Assembly (NCBI GenBank): GCA_030762175.1
Contig: CM060842.1
Coordinates: 51,508,001 to 51,572,000 of the forward strand
Reading direction: 5' to 3'
Length of the DNA stretch: 64,000 bases
Source: Metallyticus violacea
Taxonomy: Eukaryota > Arthropoda > Insecta > Mantodea > Metallyticidae
Shown piece by piece: positions 1 through 11,720 of this stretch (its first letter is position 1; the number at the start of each line of letters is the position of its first letter). The position numbers and the translations under genes are program-made. The notes under the pieces are model-generated. The model did not search any database, was not told the DNA's origin, and saw nothing but the letters and a program-made list of their open reading frames with translations.

Positions 1-1560
1 GATGGGGCCGTAAAATCTGCATACTGCTTCCGTACGCAAATCATACAGGCCGCTTCCCAGGTGTCGCAAAATTATATATAAATTGTGTGCAGCTCTTTCT
101 GGCGGTTATCAGCTGCAGATTAAATTACAGAACATTTCCTGTTATATACTTGTGACTTTTTAAGTACTACAAAGAAGTTCATTACTAGTCTGCGGAAACA
201 GCAGCGTAAGTAGAACAGCCATTTACAGAAACGTGTATTTCATTTTGTTTTTATTTTCTATCTTTAGAAACACACGTGAACAAGACTTATAGGTTTTCTT
301 TCTCGCTGTACATGCTTTTGTTGCTATGTTTCCTTTTAACCAGCAAAAAGTAAATCGATTATAAAAACACTTTTCACAACAACAAGGATTACAATCAAGT
401 TAGAAATTATTACAGATTTAATTTTGAAAGACCATGAAAAAGTTTTGCAAAGGAATGTGATGAACAATACAATTATATAGACTACAAGCATTGTATTAAT
501 GCGGAATTAAAAAGAAAGTAAGTATACTAAACGAGATATATTGAAATTGAAATTGAAATGAAAGAAACAAAAAGGTGGGGATCGTTTATAAAAGCAGAGC
601 TTGAAGATGATACCTCTCAAGTAAAAATAAAAAACAAAATTTCTGTCAAAATAGATAATTTGTTTGAGGCTTAAAAGTTACGAAATATGGATTAATCAGG
701 TATAATGAACAACATTTTTCAATTTAATTGACCACACTTAGTATAAACTTTTATACATTAGCTGTTAACTTGAAATATTTAATTGTTGGTTAAATTACTA
801 AAGTAATTTGTTTTTAAAACAAAATAAAAATTCTGTTGTTGCGTACTTTATCATTTTGCAACACGATATTCATTCAGGGCCTTATGGGTTATATAGTTCA
901 GCTTAGAACTTTAGTATGACGTGACGTATTTGTAGGTTAATCTATTTCAATTAGAAAATGAAAAATCTGAACTTAAGAAGATACAATAAAAAGGTGTATA
1001 AATCGATACAGGCAAGATTCATTAATTTAATGTCAATAGTTATCAAAATACTACTTAACTGAAAATATAGCGGATATTTAAGTACCCCTGTGTGATTAAT
1101 ATTAGGCATTTTATAAGTCTCTGTATTTAAATTTTTATTTGTTTACATTGCTAATACTTTTCACTTACACAAAAGATATTTAAAAAATTAATTTTGGGCA
1201 AAAATCCCTGTACAGTATTACAAGTGAAAATTCTATTTTCTAAATTTTTCAGCTAGGAGCTTCATTTTTCGCACACATAATCTACATAATAGGTTCAATT
1301 CTAATTATCAAAGTAATAATTAAATATTTTTAAAGTTTTCTTTGTTTAACATATGCTTTATCAAAACCTCTCTCCGTCTAAAACTATATGAATCAAAATG
1401 TTTAATTATTTTTGTATCAATTTTCGATTTATAAATTTTTTCAGAACAAAAGAAGAAAAAAAGCATCTACCGAAGACAGATTTTTTCGTGCATTTTATTT
1501 CATATTAATACAATTTTAAAATATCAAATATCTGACTACTCATTTGATGATTGTATACAA
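1..1560. other. AT-rich stretch, no gene seen
   Basis: AT-rich sequence with short homopolymer runs and no open frame of coding character. No repeat that recurs elsewhere in the window was recognised. It is probably intron or flank of the carbonic anhydrase-related gene. Confidence 0.5.
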
Positions 1561-2369
1561 AAAATGCACTACAATTTTACACTCAATAAAATATGTAGAA
1601 GAATAAACGTGTTAAAAATAATATTGCAAAAATTGAATTTTAAAGTCTGCATGCAGATTAAATAAAAATCTTTCAGCACAGACAATTAAGCAGCGCACAT
1701 ATTAAATATAACGTTATTAAATAAAGTTCCAAGCGTCGTAGAGTCTTGAAACTCAGTAACATGTGAAGCAGGGTCGAGGGGTATTTATGATTTTTTTTGC
1801 AAAAAAAAGTGATTTTTTTTTTTTACCAAATTGACAAATTTTCGCCTATTATATCCCTTGAAGGAGTACATGATACAATATACGTAAATATATCCAACAT
1901 AGGCCCGGCAAAAAAAAAAAAATTCTTGTTCCTTCAGAACCTTTGAAACTTACCCCGTAGTATATTTTAGGAAGGTTGTATAAAACTGCATATACAGAGT
2001 CTTCATTTGAGCGAGCGAGCAAAAATGCACTACAATTTTACACTTAATAAAACATGTAGAAGAATAAACGTGTAAAAAGTAATGTTGCAAAAATTGAATT
2101 TTAAAGTCTGCATGCAGATTAAATAAAAATCTTTCAGCACAGACAATTAAGCGGCGCACATATTAAATATAACGTTATTAAATGAAGTTCCAAGCGTCGT
2201 AGAGTCTTGAAACTCAGTAACATGTGAAGCAGGGTCGAGGGGTATTTATGATTTTTTTTGCAAAAAAAAAAAAGTGATTTTTTTTTACCAAATTGACAAA
2301 ATTTCGCCTATTATATCCCTTGAAGGAGTACATGATACAATTTACGTAAATATATCCAACATAGGCCAG

Positions 2370-2404
<35 letters not shown>

Positions 2405-2494
2405 GTTCCTTCAGAACCTTTGAAACTTACCCCGTAGTATATTTCAGGAAGGTTGTATAAAACTGCATATACAGAGTCTTCATTTGAGCGAGCG
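1561..2494. repeat. Tandem duplication, two copies of a ~460-bp unit
   Basis: Copy 1 is about 1561-2017 and copy 2 about 2021-2494. They are nearly identical along their length; the main difference is a poly-A run of about 10 in copy 1 (near 1912) and about 30 in copy 2 (2372-2400), which lengthens the offset from 461 to 477. Both copies end with the same roughly 25 bases, which are also the first bases of the transposon starting at 2472. The duplication therefore copied a piece of that transposon's left end. Confidence 0.9.
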
Positions 2495-3326
2495 GTTGAT
2501 TTAACGGGAATTTTCCTGCTTTGTTTCTAACCGGTTCTGTTCCCCCCCACTTCTCCGGCTCTACGTGTGCTGACGCGAAGTCTTTGTGCACGTGTTTCAG
2601 TGTTATAGTGTTATTGCTGTTATAATGCGAAAAAGTTCACATAATTTAACACACAGAATCTTCATATATGATTGCTATGTGACAAATTCTTTTAGAGAAG
2701 TCAAACGGTGATTATAGGCAGATTCCCTGTGTTTGTGCGCCTCACAGGAAACGGTTCATAACTTTGTGATTATAATAGGGAAACGGGATCTGTTCTTGAT
2801 AAGAAACCAAAAGGAAACACTGCGTTCTTACTGAAGAAAAACTCGATGACATCGGACAAAGTCCAAAGAAATCTCAGAGAAAGCTTGCACAGGAATCAGG
2901 TATTTCGTAAACCTTGGCTTAGAATGCCACTAAACTTTTGAAATTAAACTCGTATAAGATAACTGTAGTTCAGGGATTGCATCACGTAATAATGTGAGTG
3001 GAGTTAATTTCTGCAATTGGGTGTTGGATAATGTTAATCCTCGCTCAATTGGCTCGCGTTTAATTTTTTTTATATGGACAAAGAATGGTTTCATTTACAT
3101 GACCATGTAGCAACAAAAAAACTATAGATACTGGAGACAGAAAAACCCATCTTGTACACGAAATGCCATTATATGATAAAAAAAAAGTAGTGATTGGTGT
3201 ATTGAGAAATTTATGTGCTAGAATTTAAGGGGCTCTGAATATCCAACTCCGCTGGCAAACAAGGTACTTCCTGGTGCCAAGTAAATCCCCCCGTTAAGCC
3301 AGCCACGCGTCCAAACGAGGGCACTG
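2472..3326 (+). mobile_element. Tc1/mariner-like element A, 855 bp, internally deleted
   Basis: The left end after TA (2470-2471) begins CAGAGTCTTCATTTGAGCG. The right end, read inward from 3326, begins CAGTGCCCTCGTTTGGACG and is followed by TA (3327-3328). The two ends continue to match imperfectly for about 45 bases. The interior from about 2624 encodes a broken N-terminal half of a transposase; no catalytic core follows, so the element is short. A second copy with matching termini and interior lies at 46328-47174 in the opposite orientation. TA target duplication and inverted ends are standard for the superfamily; non-mobility is inferred from the stops and the deletion. Confidence 0.8.
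2624..3200 (+). pseudogene. Transposase N-terminal half, broken (element A)
   Basis: From the ATG at 2624 the frame reads THRIFIYDCYV then SFREVKR, with stops soon after. Further on, in shifted frames, come SQETVHNFV (second helix-turn-helix region), a run matching KLAQESGIS near 2883-2910, and ATKLLKLNSYKITVV near 2928-2972. These blocks occur in the same order as in Tc1-like transposases with paired helix-turn-helix DNA-binding domains. The last recognisable piece, near 3075-3100, reads GFIYM and corresponds to the stretch after the first catalytic aspartate. The second and third catalytic acids are absent. Several stops and frameshifts make this a dead copy. The same blocks occur in element B on the minus strand near 46740-47060. 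Confidence 0.75.
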
Positions 3327-3328
3327 TA

Positions 3329-4724
3329 TATTCTGCCCACTCTTGCTGTATTATATTCCTCTGTCTCATCAGTTCATCGTCAATAACCGCCGTCTTCAGC
3401 TACCTATAATACTTCAGCATTTTGTGCGTGACTTCAAGGCGAATTTGTTTCTATTTCTGTAAACACAGTTTGAGCATACATTTCAATGTCATTCTACACG
3501 GTCCGAACCCTCCGTGTGTGCTAATTTCATACTTCAACAATTTCTCAGAAATGAAATAAAACCACACATTAGTACGAAATATTTCGAATATTGATGGCTT
3601 TGCTGAACCGACTGGCATCCATTTTTGAAGCAGTTACGAATAAAACAGCGTTGTGTACTCATGGAAAACATGTTGAATCTTCCGAATGGTTTCAGCTTGG
3701 GAATTTCTTATATAGGAACGGACAAAATAAAATTCCGAATGAAGTTACCCTATTTCATTTCTCCTGGAAGTAACTTATGCCTCCGATAATGCCACAAAAT
3801 CTCAGCCTGAAAATGCTCTCTCCCATGTGTTCAGCTTCATTCGCCTGCAGTCATTGGTTTGTTCGGGGAAAATATGCGGGCGGATATTTATGGTATAGTT
3901 AAAATCCTTCACTTAGAAAAACTCAAACGTTTACAATATAGAAATGGAAGAGCTAGCACTCTCTGGTTAAAGTTGTGAAGAGGTCTCTAAAAGTTTGCTT
4001 CTCCTTGTTTACCTTTCTCCATATGTTGCTGTATATTCGCTATGAAAGAGAGAGAATATATCTAAAGTATAGCAGTGTTGTTCAAAAGAACCGACTGCTC
4101 CGGGAACCAGAAGTAAGGAAATGAAGAAAATGGGGGAGGGGACAGAGAGAGAAGGGAGGAAGATAGATCGGTGTATATCCCAACCCTTCAGGCGGCCGTA
4201 AATATAAATCTCAAGCCCTTACTCCATTTCCCTCCTTAAAACTGCCGGAACTCCTTCTTTACCGAATCTCATCTGTATTTAACATGCTGTATATTAATCT
4301 TTTTATTCCTGGGTGGCAAAATTAACTGAGTTTCTAATGATTTGATGTGGCATATTCTGACAACTTCCAGTTTCTTGAGTGGAAACGTACATCTTATGGA
4401 ATTTTCTGCTTGACATTGGAGAACAGGTAAAGAACATTGCATTGTTCGTAACAAACAATAACTTATTACATTGTACGCATAAGACTTCAAGGCTTTTACA
4501 ATTCCCAGCCATTCTAGCTGCACGTTATAGTCGAAGTCATATCTAAAGGGAAGTTATAAAGCAAAAAAAAGGTTTTACTATTCCCAAAATGTCGGTTAAG
4601 ATTATATTTAAATATATCTGAATAAAGCAATATTATTTATATGAAATGAAATGAAGTTAAATTTCATATAAATAATGAAATGATTTTCTTAACATTATTG
4701 AAATGCTAAGAAAAATACAAACCT
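3329..4724. other. No gene seen
   Basis: Moderately AT-rich sequence with only short random open frames (for example 3591-3773). No repeat shared with the rest of the window was recognised. A polypurine patch lies near 4115-4165. Confidence 0.4.
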
Positions 4725-4982
4725 CAAAGAGATCTCCACCTCTCTAGCGTAGGCCATTTTAGGTGTAACCCCATATATTACAAAAACATTTAATACAATA
4801 ATTATTTTATACTAGCCCTTTATCTAAATTCTAAATAATTAAACAAAGTACAAAAGTTCCACCTGGACTGCATCAGACACCAGTCCCTGGTTCATCAGCA
4901 GTGCCCTACCGGAATTCCAAGGGACCAAAATAAATATTTCAATTACTCTACTACACCATTATTTTATCAGTGCACTATAATA
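4725..4982. repeat. Dispersed repeat shared with 31.05-31.30 kb
   Basis: The block with CATCAGACACCAGTCCCTGG, GGTTCATCAGCA and CCAAGGGACC (about 4868-4930) matches the block at about 31170-31240 in the same order and orientation. At 31 kb it directly adjoins a decayed non-LTR retrotransposon, so it may be that element's 3' end; this is inference. Confidence 0.6.
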
Positions 4983-5103
4983 TTTACAAATTACTAATTA
5001 TTTTATTTACCAAATATTTACTATAAGATCTTAAAATAATAAATCCATAATATAATACTTAAAATACTTTTATTTTAAGCTTTTAAACTTCTACAAGGCT
5101 TAA

Positions 5104-5306
5104 GATCGGTTCTGGTGGTAAGCCTCGTAGACCCAAGGTCGTGGGTTCAACCCTGGCCAAGGTCGATGGGTTTTTAGGGCGTAAAAATACTAATAATGGC
5201 TTCCTTCGGAAGGCAACTGTTGATATCGTGTCGTTTCACGTCCTGAATAGAATGGGACTCTAATGGCCAGAGATGTTATCGGTAGTCCTTAAATAAACAG
5301 ACCAAC

Positions 5307-5346
<40 letters not shown>
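5104..5346 (+). mobile_element. SINE family I, triplication copy 1
   Basis: tRNA-like head with a B-box-like GTGGGTTCAACCC, body with TTCGGAAGG and ATAGAATGGGACTCTAATGG, tail CTTAAATAAACAGACC followed by (TAA)n to 5346. The head lacks part of the A-box region seen in the copy at 28567-28870. Confidence 0.85.
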
Positions 5347-5348
<2 letters not shown>

Positions 5349-5520
5349 CAAGGCCCAAAACTCTGTTTATATTGGACCAATTACAAATTTTTACCAATCT
5401 TTACAAATTACTAATTCTTTTATTTACCAAATATTTACTATAACATCTTAAAATAATAAATCCATAATATAATACTTAAAATACCTTCATTTTAAGCTTT
5501 TAAACTTCTACAAGGCTTAA

Positions 5521-5729
5521 GATCGGTTCTGGTGGTAATCCTCGTAGACCCAAGGTCGCGGGTTCAACCCTGGCCAAGGTCGATTGGTTTTTAGGGCGTA
5601 AAAATACTAATAATGGCTTCCTTCGGAAGACAAGTAAAACAGTTGATATCGTGTCGTTTTACGTCCTGAATAGAATGGGACACTAATGGCCAGAGATGTT
5701 ATCGGTAGTCCTTAAATAAACAGACCAAC

Positions 5730-5763
<34 letters not shown>
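5521..5763 (+). mobile_element. SINE family I, triplication copy 2
   Basis: Same organisation as the copy at 5104, with GCGGGTTCAACCC in the head and (TAA)n at the end. It includes AGTAAAAC after the TTCGGAAG motif, lost in copy 1. Confidence 0.85.
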
Positions 5764-5765
<2 letters not shown>

Positions 5766-5937
5766 CAAGGCCCAAAACTCTGTTTATATTGGACCAATTA
5801 CAAATTTTTACCAATCTTTACAAATTACTAATTCTTTTATTTACCAAATATTTACTATAACATCTTAAAATAATAAATCCACAATATAATACTTAAAATA
5901 CCTTTATTTTAAGCTTTTAAACTTCTACAAGGCTTAA

Positions 5938-6146
5938 GATCGGTTCTGGTGGTAATCCTCGTAGACCCAAGGTCGCGAGTTCAACCCTGGCCAAGGTCGA
6001 TGGGTTTTTAGGGCGTAAAAATACTAATAATGGCTTCCTTCGGAAGGCAAGTAAAACTGTTGATATCGTGTCGTTTCACGCCTTGAATAGAATGGGACAC
6101 TAATGGCCAGAGATGTTATCGGTAGTCCTTAAATAAACAGATTAAC

Positions 6147-6188
<42 letters not shown>
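5938..6188 (+). mobile_element. SINE family I, triplication copy 3
   Basis: Same organisation as the two preceding copies, with a longer terminal (TAA)n tract at 6148-6188. Confidence 0.85.
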
Positions 6189-6189
<1 letters not shown>

Positions 6190-6222
6190 ATGCTCAAAAC
6201 TCTGTTTATATTGGACCAATTA

Positions 6223-7612
6223 TACTATCTAGTGTTTTTTTTAGGGATGTGTGTTTTATATCTTGACTAACCTAGAGATTTGCATGACTTGAGAACTGAC
6301 TGTTTTATGGAAATCTCAATTTATTGATTTGAAATAGATGCTCTGAGGCAAGTTTTGCGCTAATCCATAGCAGCAATGGCTATTAATGAGGCAGCAGCTT
6401 GTTTCAAAGATGGGAATATAAAAAGGAAAATGAAAATTATTCCTAGCACCTGAAGTGGTAAAACGTTGCATAAGGGGATGAAGCAACGTTTCAACAGCAA
6501 AATCCCAGGATAATAAAAAGTGTCGAGCAAGAAAGAAGAGCATCTAGAAGCAAAGATAATAAAAGAAAAACGACGATGGAACAAGGGAATACTTATAATA
6601 TTAGAAAACATGCCAGAAAGAAAAGTTATATTACAACATTTGTTTGTTATTTTCTTCAAATTTAAGTATTTTTATGTAATGTACTCGTACCTTTATTCAG
6701 AAACTGTTCAATCCAATGATATGAATTTTTATGCTTCTTTTTCAGAACATTAAAACATTTAAATCACTTTAGAAATAGACACTAAGTATCTAACATATTT
6801 TTTTATAAATTAATAGCTATAAAAAGATTGATACATAGTTTTTAGAATTTATTTTTATATTTTAAATTTTTTCCATGAGATGTAATGAAACGTAATTATG
6901 TTTATTAATATTCTTCCCACCTACAAACAATCAGCAATTTAGTTTAATAAGCCCCACAATGTTTGAGAAAAAATATATTAGATATGACAAAATGTTCAAT
7001 TATTGCACACTTCTACTTCTCAAAAATGTTTAAAATGTATATTGTAATGGGTATTTGAACTTATTTTTGTGCATGTATCTAAAATCTATTTATGAAAGTG
7101 GTTTAAAGTAAATGTGCGATTTTTGTAGTGTCGTATTTTAATGCCCCCTTCAAACTGTTGTTAATAGAACATGTCCTATCGTCTACTGTAAACACCAGCG
7201 AAGAACATACTATGCTTCTCTTTTGTTAGACAAACATTTTATTTACCACATTCTTCCTATATAGGCAAAAATAAAAAACAATATATCTAAAATGAGTATA
7301 CAAGAAAACAATAAGTATTAATAACTGTAATTAAGTTACAATATACAAACATAACCATAAGACATTGAATAAACTGTTGCAAATTTACATCCTCATGGTT
7401 TACAAACATTACACTTCTTTTTTATATCTAAATTACCTAAACATTCATTTACAATATAAAAACAACGTTGAATTAAAATTTCTTTAACGTTGTATTTAAA
7501 ATTGTTACATTTGGCATTGTATATAATTGGCAGTGGCAGTTATGTTTCTAGTTGTGATCATGCATTTAAAAAGATGGGAATATCTATTAATGAAGAGGGG
7601 TAGTTTTTAATA
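6223..7612. other. No gene seen
   Basis: AT-rich. Overlapping short frames on both strands at 6316-6753 have no recognisable domain and look like chance frames in A-rich sequence. Nothing else was recognised. Confidence 0.4.
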
Positions 7613-8058
7613 TACCGGGTGTTCCATTTATGTTCCTAATACATAATATTTTTTTTCTGATGTGTCAAATGTAAATTTGTTGCAAAAAAATTTACTTAAC
7701 ATCATGAGGGAGCTTTTTTCTAAGAGTAAACTTTTTCTATCTCCATTAATATAGACAATATGGTTAAGATGTTCATATTTTTAAATGGCCCCATGTACAT
7801 TTTATTCCCCTACAGCTATTCAAAAATGTGTTACACTGTACCATTTTTGGTGAGGGTAAATGTATTCTGAATAAAATGTACATCGTGCCATCAAAAAAGG
7901 AAGTTTTATGCCATATTTACTACATTAATGGATAAAATATGTATACTCTAGGCAAGAACTCCCCCGTAATGTTACAAAAACTTTTTGAAACAAAATTTCA
8001 TTCAATTCGTCATACAAAAGTTATTTTGGGCGAGCAAGGTAAATGGACATCCTGTATA
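7613..8058. mobile_element. Fold-back MITE with Tc1/mariner-like ends
   Basis: The left end reads TATACCGGGTGTTCCATTTA. The right end, read inward, is TATACAGGATGTCCATTTA, with TATA at both outer edges. Inward of the ends the two halves remain imperfectly self-complementary: for example the GAGGGAGCTTTTT region near 7707 pairs with the GGCAAGAACTCCCCC region near 7953, and the FACING pair of TGTACATTTTATTC (7793) and GAATAAAATGTACA (7869) is exact. About 445 bp with no open frame. This matches the structure of non-autonomous miniature elements; the parent transposase is not in this window as far as I can tell. Confidence 0.82.
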
Positions 8059-8210
8059 TATGCAGGGTACGGGTGAAATATCACGCTTTATAACTTATGG
8101 TCGACATGCTGTGAGCGTGGAAGTTTTACGACCGATCTGATAATTATTTATTAATTATGAATAATCTAATTCAACTATAGTATGCTATACAATAATATTA
8201 TTGTTTTTAA

Positions 8211-8482
8211 TAGTTTTTAACGCCCGTTTTACTGCTGGAGTATCACAGGCGGTGGATACTGATGATATTTGAGATAAAATGATAAATTGGAAAAAGATTA
8301 TTATTTTTTTTTTAAGAAAGAAAGCGTTCCAGGCCTAAGTTTAGGGCATCTGCATTGCATTTATCATTTATATAGGGGGTGTGAAAACCCGAAAAAACGT
8401 TCAGGGAGGACAGTCCTGGCGGTAATCGAATCCTAAACATTCTACTCACGAGTCCGTACCTTTACGACAGTGGCCAACTTTG
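8211..8482 (-). mobile_element. SINE family II, diverged copy
   Basis: On the minus strand the tRNA-like head ends the block near 8482 (GGCCA..GTCGTAAAGG then ACGGACTCGTGAG). The body contains CTAAACTTAGGCCTGGAACG and the tail has CAGTATCCACCGCCTGTG and AACGGGCGTTAAAAAC. It is more diverged than the copy at 17908-18193. Confidence 0.8.
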
Positions 8483-8496
8483 GTGTTATCATTTAT

Positions 8497-8782
8497 TTGA
8501 TTTATTTACGAACGTTGTTTGTCATATGAGGTTATCAGCGTCCTATTCAATTCAGGATGTGAAATGGCCGATAACTCTTGCTCAAAAGCCTCATCTTTCA
8601 GACTTGAGGTTCTTTCACGTGCCGTAAATCTACAAACGACCCATGGCTTTACTTCCCTTCCGAAGGAAGTCATACTTAGGATTTTTACGCCCCAAAAAAT
8701 CCGTCGATCCTGGCCGGGATTGAATCCGTGATCTTGGGTTTACGAGGCAAGTATGGTTATAACTAGATCACCAGGGCCGACA
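8497..8782 (-). mobile_element. SINE family I, full-length but diverged
   Basis: Minus-strand copy with head near 8690-8782, central CCTTCCGAAGGAAGTCATAC (8659-8678) and the tail with an altered AACGTTCGTAAATAAATCA. It lies head to tail directly next to the family II copy ending at 8482, making a SINE cluster. Confidence 0.85.
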
Positions 8783-10194
8783 ACCTGGCGGTATAAATCA
8801 ATATAGATTATACACATAAATTGTGTACTTTGTTGAATTTTGTTTTGATTTTTTTCTATGCCTGTGTTCGAGTCAGAAGGATTGTCAATAAATACACTCA
8901 AAATGCTTGTGTATGACACACATTGAATTACTTAACAGTTTGGTGATATTGTGAAGGGAAGAAAGTATTGTTAGTATTACTGATATCAAAACCAATTCTA
9001 TGGGTTTTTTACATATTAATTTTCGTTTTATTTATGCAAAATCATTGTTTCATTTCTTCCACAGTACGATTAATCCGAGTCTGAAAATGAAAATAACTAT
9101 TCCTTATGAAAACAAATTATTTCAGCAGTTGTAATGTTAAGTGGTAGGTCATTAATATACACAATCATTAATATTCTCTGCTCTATTGTAAAAATCACGC
9201 AAAGAATTAAGCTACTTTCTGATATCAGATGGCGAGGGAAAGCAACCCTCAAGGATTAACGGATATGCTAAGTAGCCAACATGTAGAACCAAAATAGAAG
9301 AGGTGTGGGCTAACCCGAGTTCCGGTTGACTGAACGTACTCTACTGTATATTAAAATTATCGAGTAACGATAATCGAGAAAGCGAGATTTTACTTGTTTT
9401 ATTTTACCTGTCTGAAATTTGCATCATGTAGCTTACGTAGCTAAAGAAATGCTATTGCATATTGTGAAAAGAACAGTTAAGTTAAAAGTTTAATAAAGTT
9501 AAAAATAGCTTGGTGGAAATATTTATAAAGAATGGTCATATTGAACGTGTTACATTGAGAAATCTTTCTTAAACCGTTGTATTTATATTTTTCGCACTCT
9601 AGAATGTTCCTCTGACGAAATAGTTGAAAAGGGAACATGGGTAGCCCTGAGGGAATTTCATTTATGACGTTTAAACGCAGGCAATGTAGGTGTGGTTTAC
9701 GGAACACCAAGGGACACGCCGTTAGAGGCGGTCCTCTGATGGTTCAATTGGGAAAACCGCAAAGAAAATCTGTCCAAGGCAGAGAGAGAAGGAGGGAGAG
9801 AACGGTAGATGGGACCTCCCGACATCGGGGTCCCCTTCCGCGTCACCGGGTTTCGATTATACTTGACTCGGTCAGTGCAAACTCATGAATCATTGAGTAT
9901 CGATAGCAAGGCAGAGGTGTCCGATATCTTCTCGCTCTCGCTTGTGGAAGAAGCCATCTTGTCGATATGCAGTACCAAAGTGATGCTTGAGATTCTTTCT
10001 TTAAGACAAGAAGTTTTTCAAATATAACTATGTACTAGTTTTAACCAGAGATTTTCGACAACGCCAAATACCACTTAGGAAAAAAAAAGTGTTTTCTCGT
10101 AATTTCTGGGAAAGTTGATATGAAATTACGAGAAACTTAAAATTGCTCTAAATTTAAAATCTTCACTCTGAGCTACGTTCTTAATGTAGCTAGT
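8783..10194. other. No gene seen
   Basis: AT-rich at first. A more GC-rich block at about 9637-9960 carries overlapping short plus-strand frames with arginine-rich, low-complexity translations and no recognised domain. The frame at 9477-9710 (minus) is also unrecognised. Confidence 0.4.
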
Positions 10195-10560
10195 GAGAAA
10201 CCGAGGCGGTATCGCTTGAGTCTCGCATTCAGGAGGTCAGGGGTCAATTAGTTGGGCCGGTCATCCTGACTTTAGGTTTCTTCGTGGTTTCCCTAGGTTA
10301 CTTAGGCGAATGCTGGGCTGGATATTTATATTCAAAGTATGTTTCACTCTCCCAACATATAATATCATTCTGTTGTAGGGTCGAAATTGTCAGGATGAGG
10401 TGGGCTGGCGCAATGTGACGGTGGCTTGCGCTTTGGAAAGATTTTTGTCCCAGCGTGGTGCTCTATCTAAAGTAGCCCATCACTTCCGTTCCTCCCGCAG
10501 GTGACCCATGGGAGGGGAAGCGAACGTAGGCACAAAGCGCCAGCAATGAGCAGGCCTAAG
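10195..10560 (+). mobile_element. SINE-like repeat family III, copy 1
   Basis: The head reads GAGGCGGTATCGCTTGAGTC, then TCTCGCATTCAGGAGGTCAG; the same head occurs inverted at 28010-28060. The body has GCTTGCGCTTTGGAAAG (10425-10441), also found inverted near 27835 and 51145. The head resembles a decayed tRNA-like promoter; the B box here (GGGGTCAATTAGT) is poor. Family assignment rests on the recurrence within the window. Confidence 0.7.
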
Positions 10561-11197
10561 TATCAAAATTAGCCTCCTCTCTCCCATACGGCCTATCCAT
10601 TCAACTAATGAGGGTTTTGGCAATCGCAGGATACGACATAAATGAAGAATAAAGAAAATACAGTGATGAAGAAGGAAAACAATAAGTTAACAACTTTCTA
10701 AAGTACAACAGAAGGATCTTCTCCCACTCCTAATATAACTAGAGTTTTTGCCTAACTATTACTATCACAATAATCTGAAATGAAAACATCCAGGCATAAC
10801 AGACTCGGGCGAAACAAAAGCAACCAAACAACAACAAATGCTGTATCTACAATGCTAATGATAGCATACAGACTGCGCTTGGGAAGTACGCTGAAACATA
10901 TTCAAAGATTAGCCTACGTGTTGAGGATATTTCCCACAGAGAGTTATTTTCGGCCTAATCCGCAGCTGAACGCAAGTCCTGCGCGGTCAAGGTAGCGTCA
11001 ATTACCGGCTCTATGAATGGACAAATAACCCTCACAGTTCTTCTTAGCCCAATTGAAGCATGTACACAATATTAATTTTATTTGATAGTTTTAGAAGCGA
11101 TATCTGTTTGCAGTCATACATTTCTAACATGTTTAAATGACATTTACATTCACTGCCAGCATCTCCACTTCCTCAATGCATCCAATTGTATACCCCC
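10561..11197. other. No gene seen
   Basis: Unique-looking sequence with one short plus-strand frame (10780-10995) of no recognised family. Nothing else was recognised. Confidence 0.4.
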
Positions 11198-11460
11198 ATA
11201 GTGGCCGAGGTCATTAGGCGCGGACTCGTGAGCGGAAGGTCTGGGGTTCTATTCCCACTAGGACCTCCTTCCTGAGAGAGGTTTTTTTAGGTTTTCCACA
11301 GTACTCAAAAAATGAAAAATGCCAGAGAAGTACCCTAAACTTAGGTCTGGAACGCTTCCTTTCTTTAAAAAAAAAAACAGTTTATCATTTCATATATCAT
11401 CAGTTGCCATCCCTGTTATATACCTCAGTAGTAAAAACTGGCATTAAACACAAATAAAAA
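11198..11460 (+). mobile_element. SINE family II, full-length
   Basis: Head ATAGTGGCCGAGGTCATTAG and GGCGCGGACTCGTGAGCGG, followed by a decayed B box (GGGTTCTATTCCC). Body TACCCTAAACTTAGGTCTGG, poly-A, then AGTAAAAACTGGCATTAAAC at the tail. Confidence 0.88.
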
Positions 11461-11574
11461 ATCCAATTCCACCCTAATATTATCTTAAAGTTCCTCTACA
11501 GTCTAGGGTTATTCTTATACACGTTCATTGTTTTTTGTTTTAGCAGTGATATTTCAATACTGCTTCAATCGCTG

Positions 11575-11720
11575 TATTTATAGGACTTACACACAAATAG
11601 CCGGGTAAGTCGCCAGTCAGGGAGCAGCTATTCCGGACACATAAAAGAAAGTCAATCCTACGTCAGGGCCACCTTACTGACATCACAAACACATTACAGT
11701 ACATTTTACTTCATTAACAC
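11575..11720. repeat. Dispersed repeat family V, copy 1
   Basis: Shares with 56440-56580 the ordered blocks GGACTTACACAC, CGGGTAAGTCGCCA and GACATCACAAACAC, in the same orientation. Function unknown. Confidence 0.6.

Larger units (their letters stand above)
4983..6222 (+). repeat. 417-bp unit in triplicate, each carrying a SINE
   Basis: Three direct copies begin at 4983, 5400 and 5817 (TTTACAAATTACTAATT), so the spacing is 417 bases each time. Each contains AT-rich flank, a family I SINE, a TAA microsatellite and a shared tail (CTCTGTTTATATTGGACCAA). The first and last copies differ from the middle one by small substitutions and a 6-base difference in the SINE. The duplicated block includes non-SINE flank, so this is tandem segmental amplification and not three separate insertions. 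Confidence 0.93.

Noticed and set aside
5104..6188. Possible tRNA genes in the tRNA-like blocks here and in the other SINE copies
   Set aside because: Only promoter-box similarity remains. The arms do not pair into a full cloverleaf and each block is joined to a SINE body.
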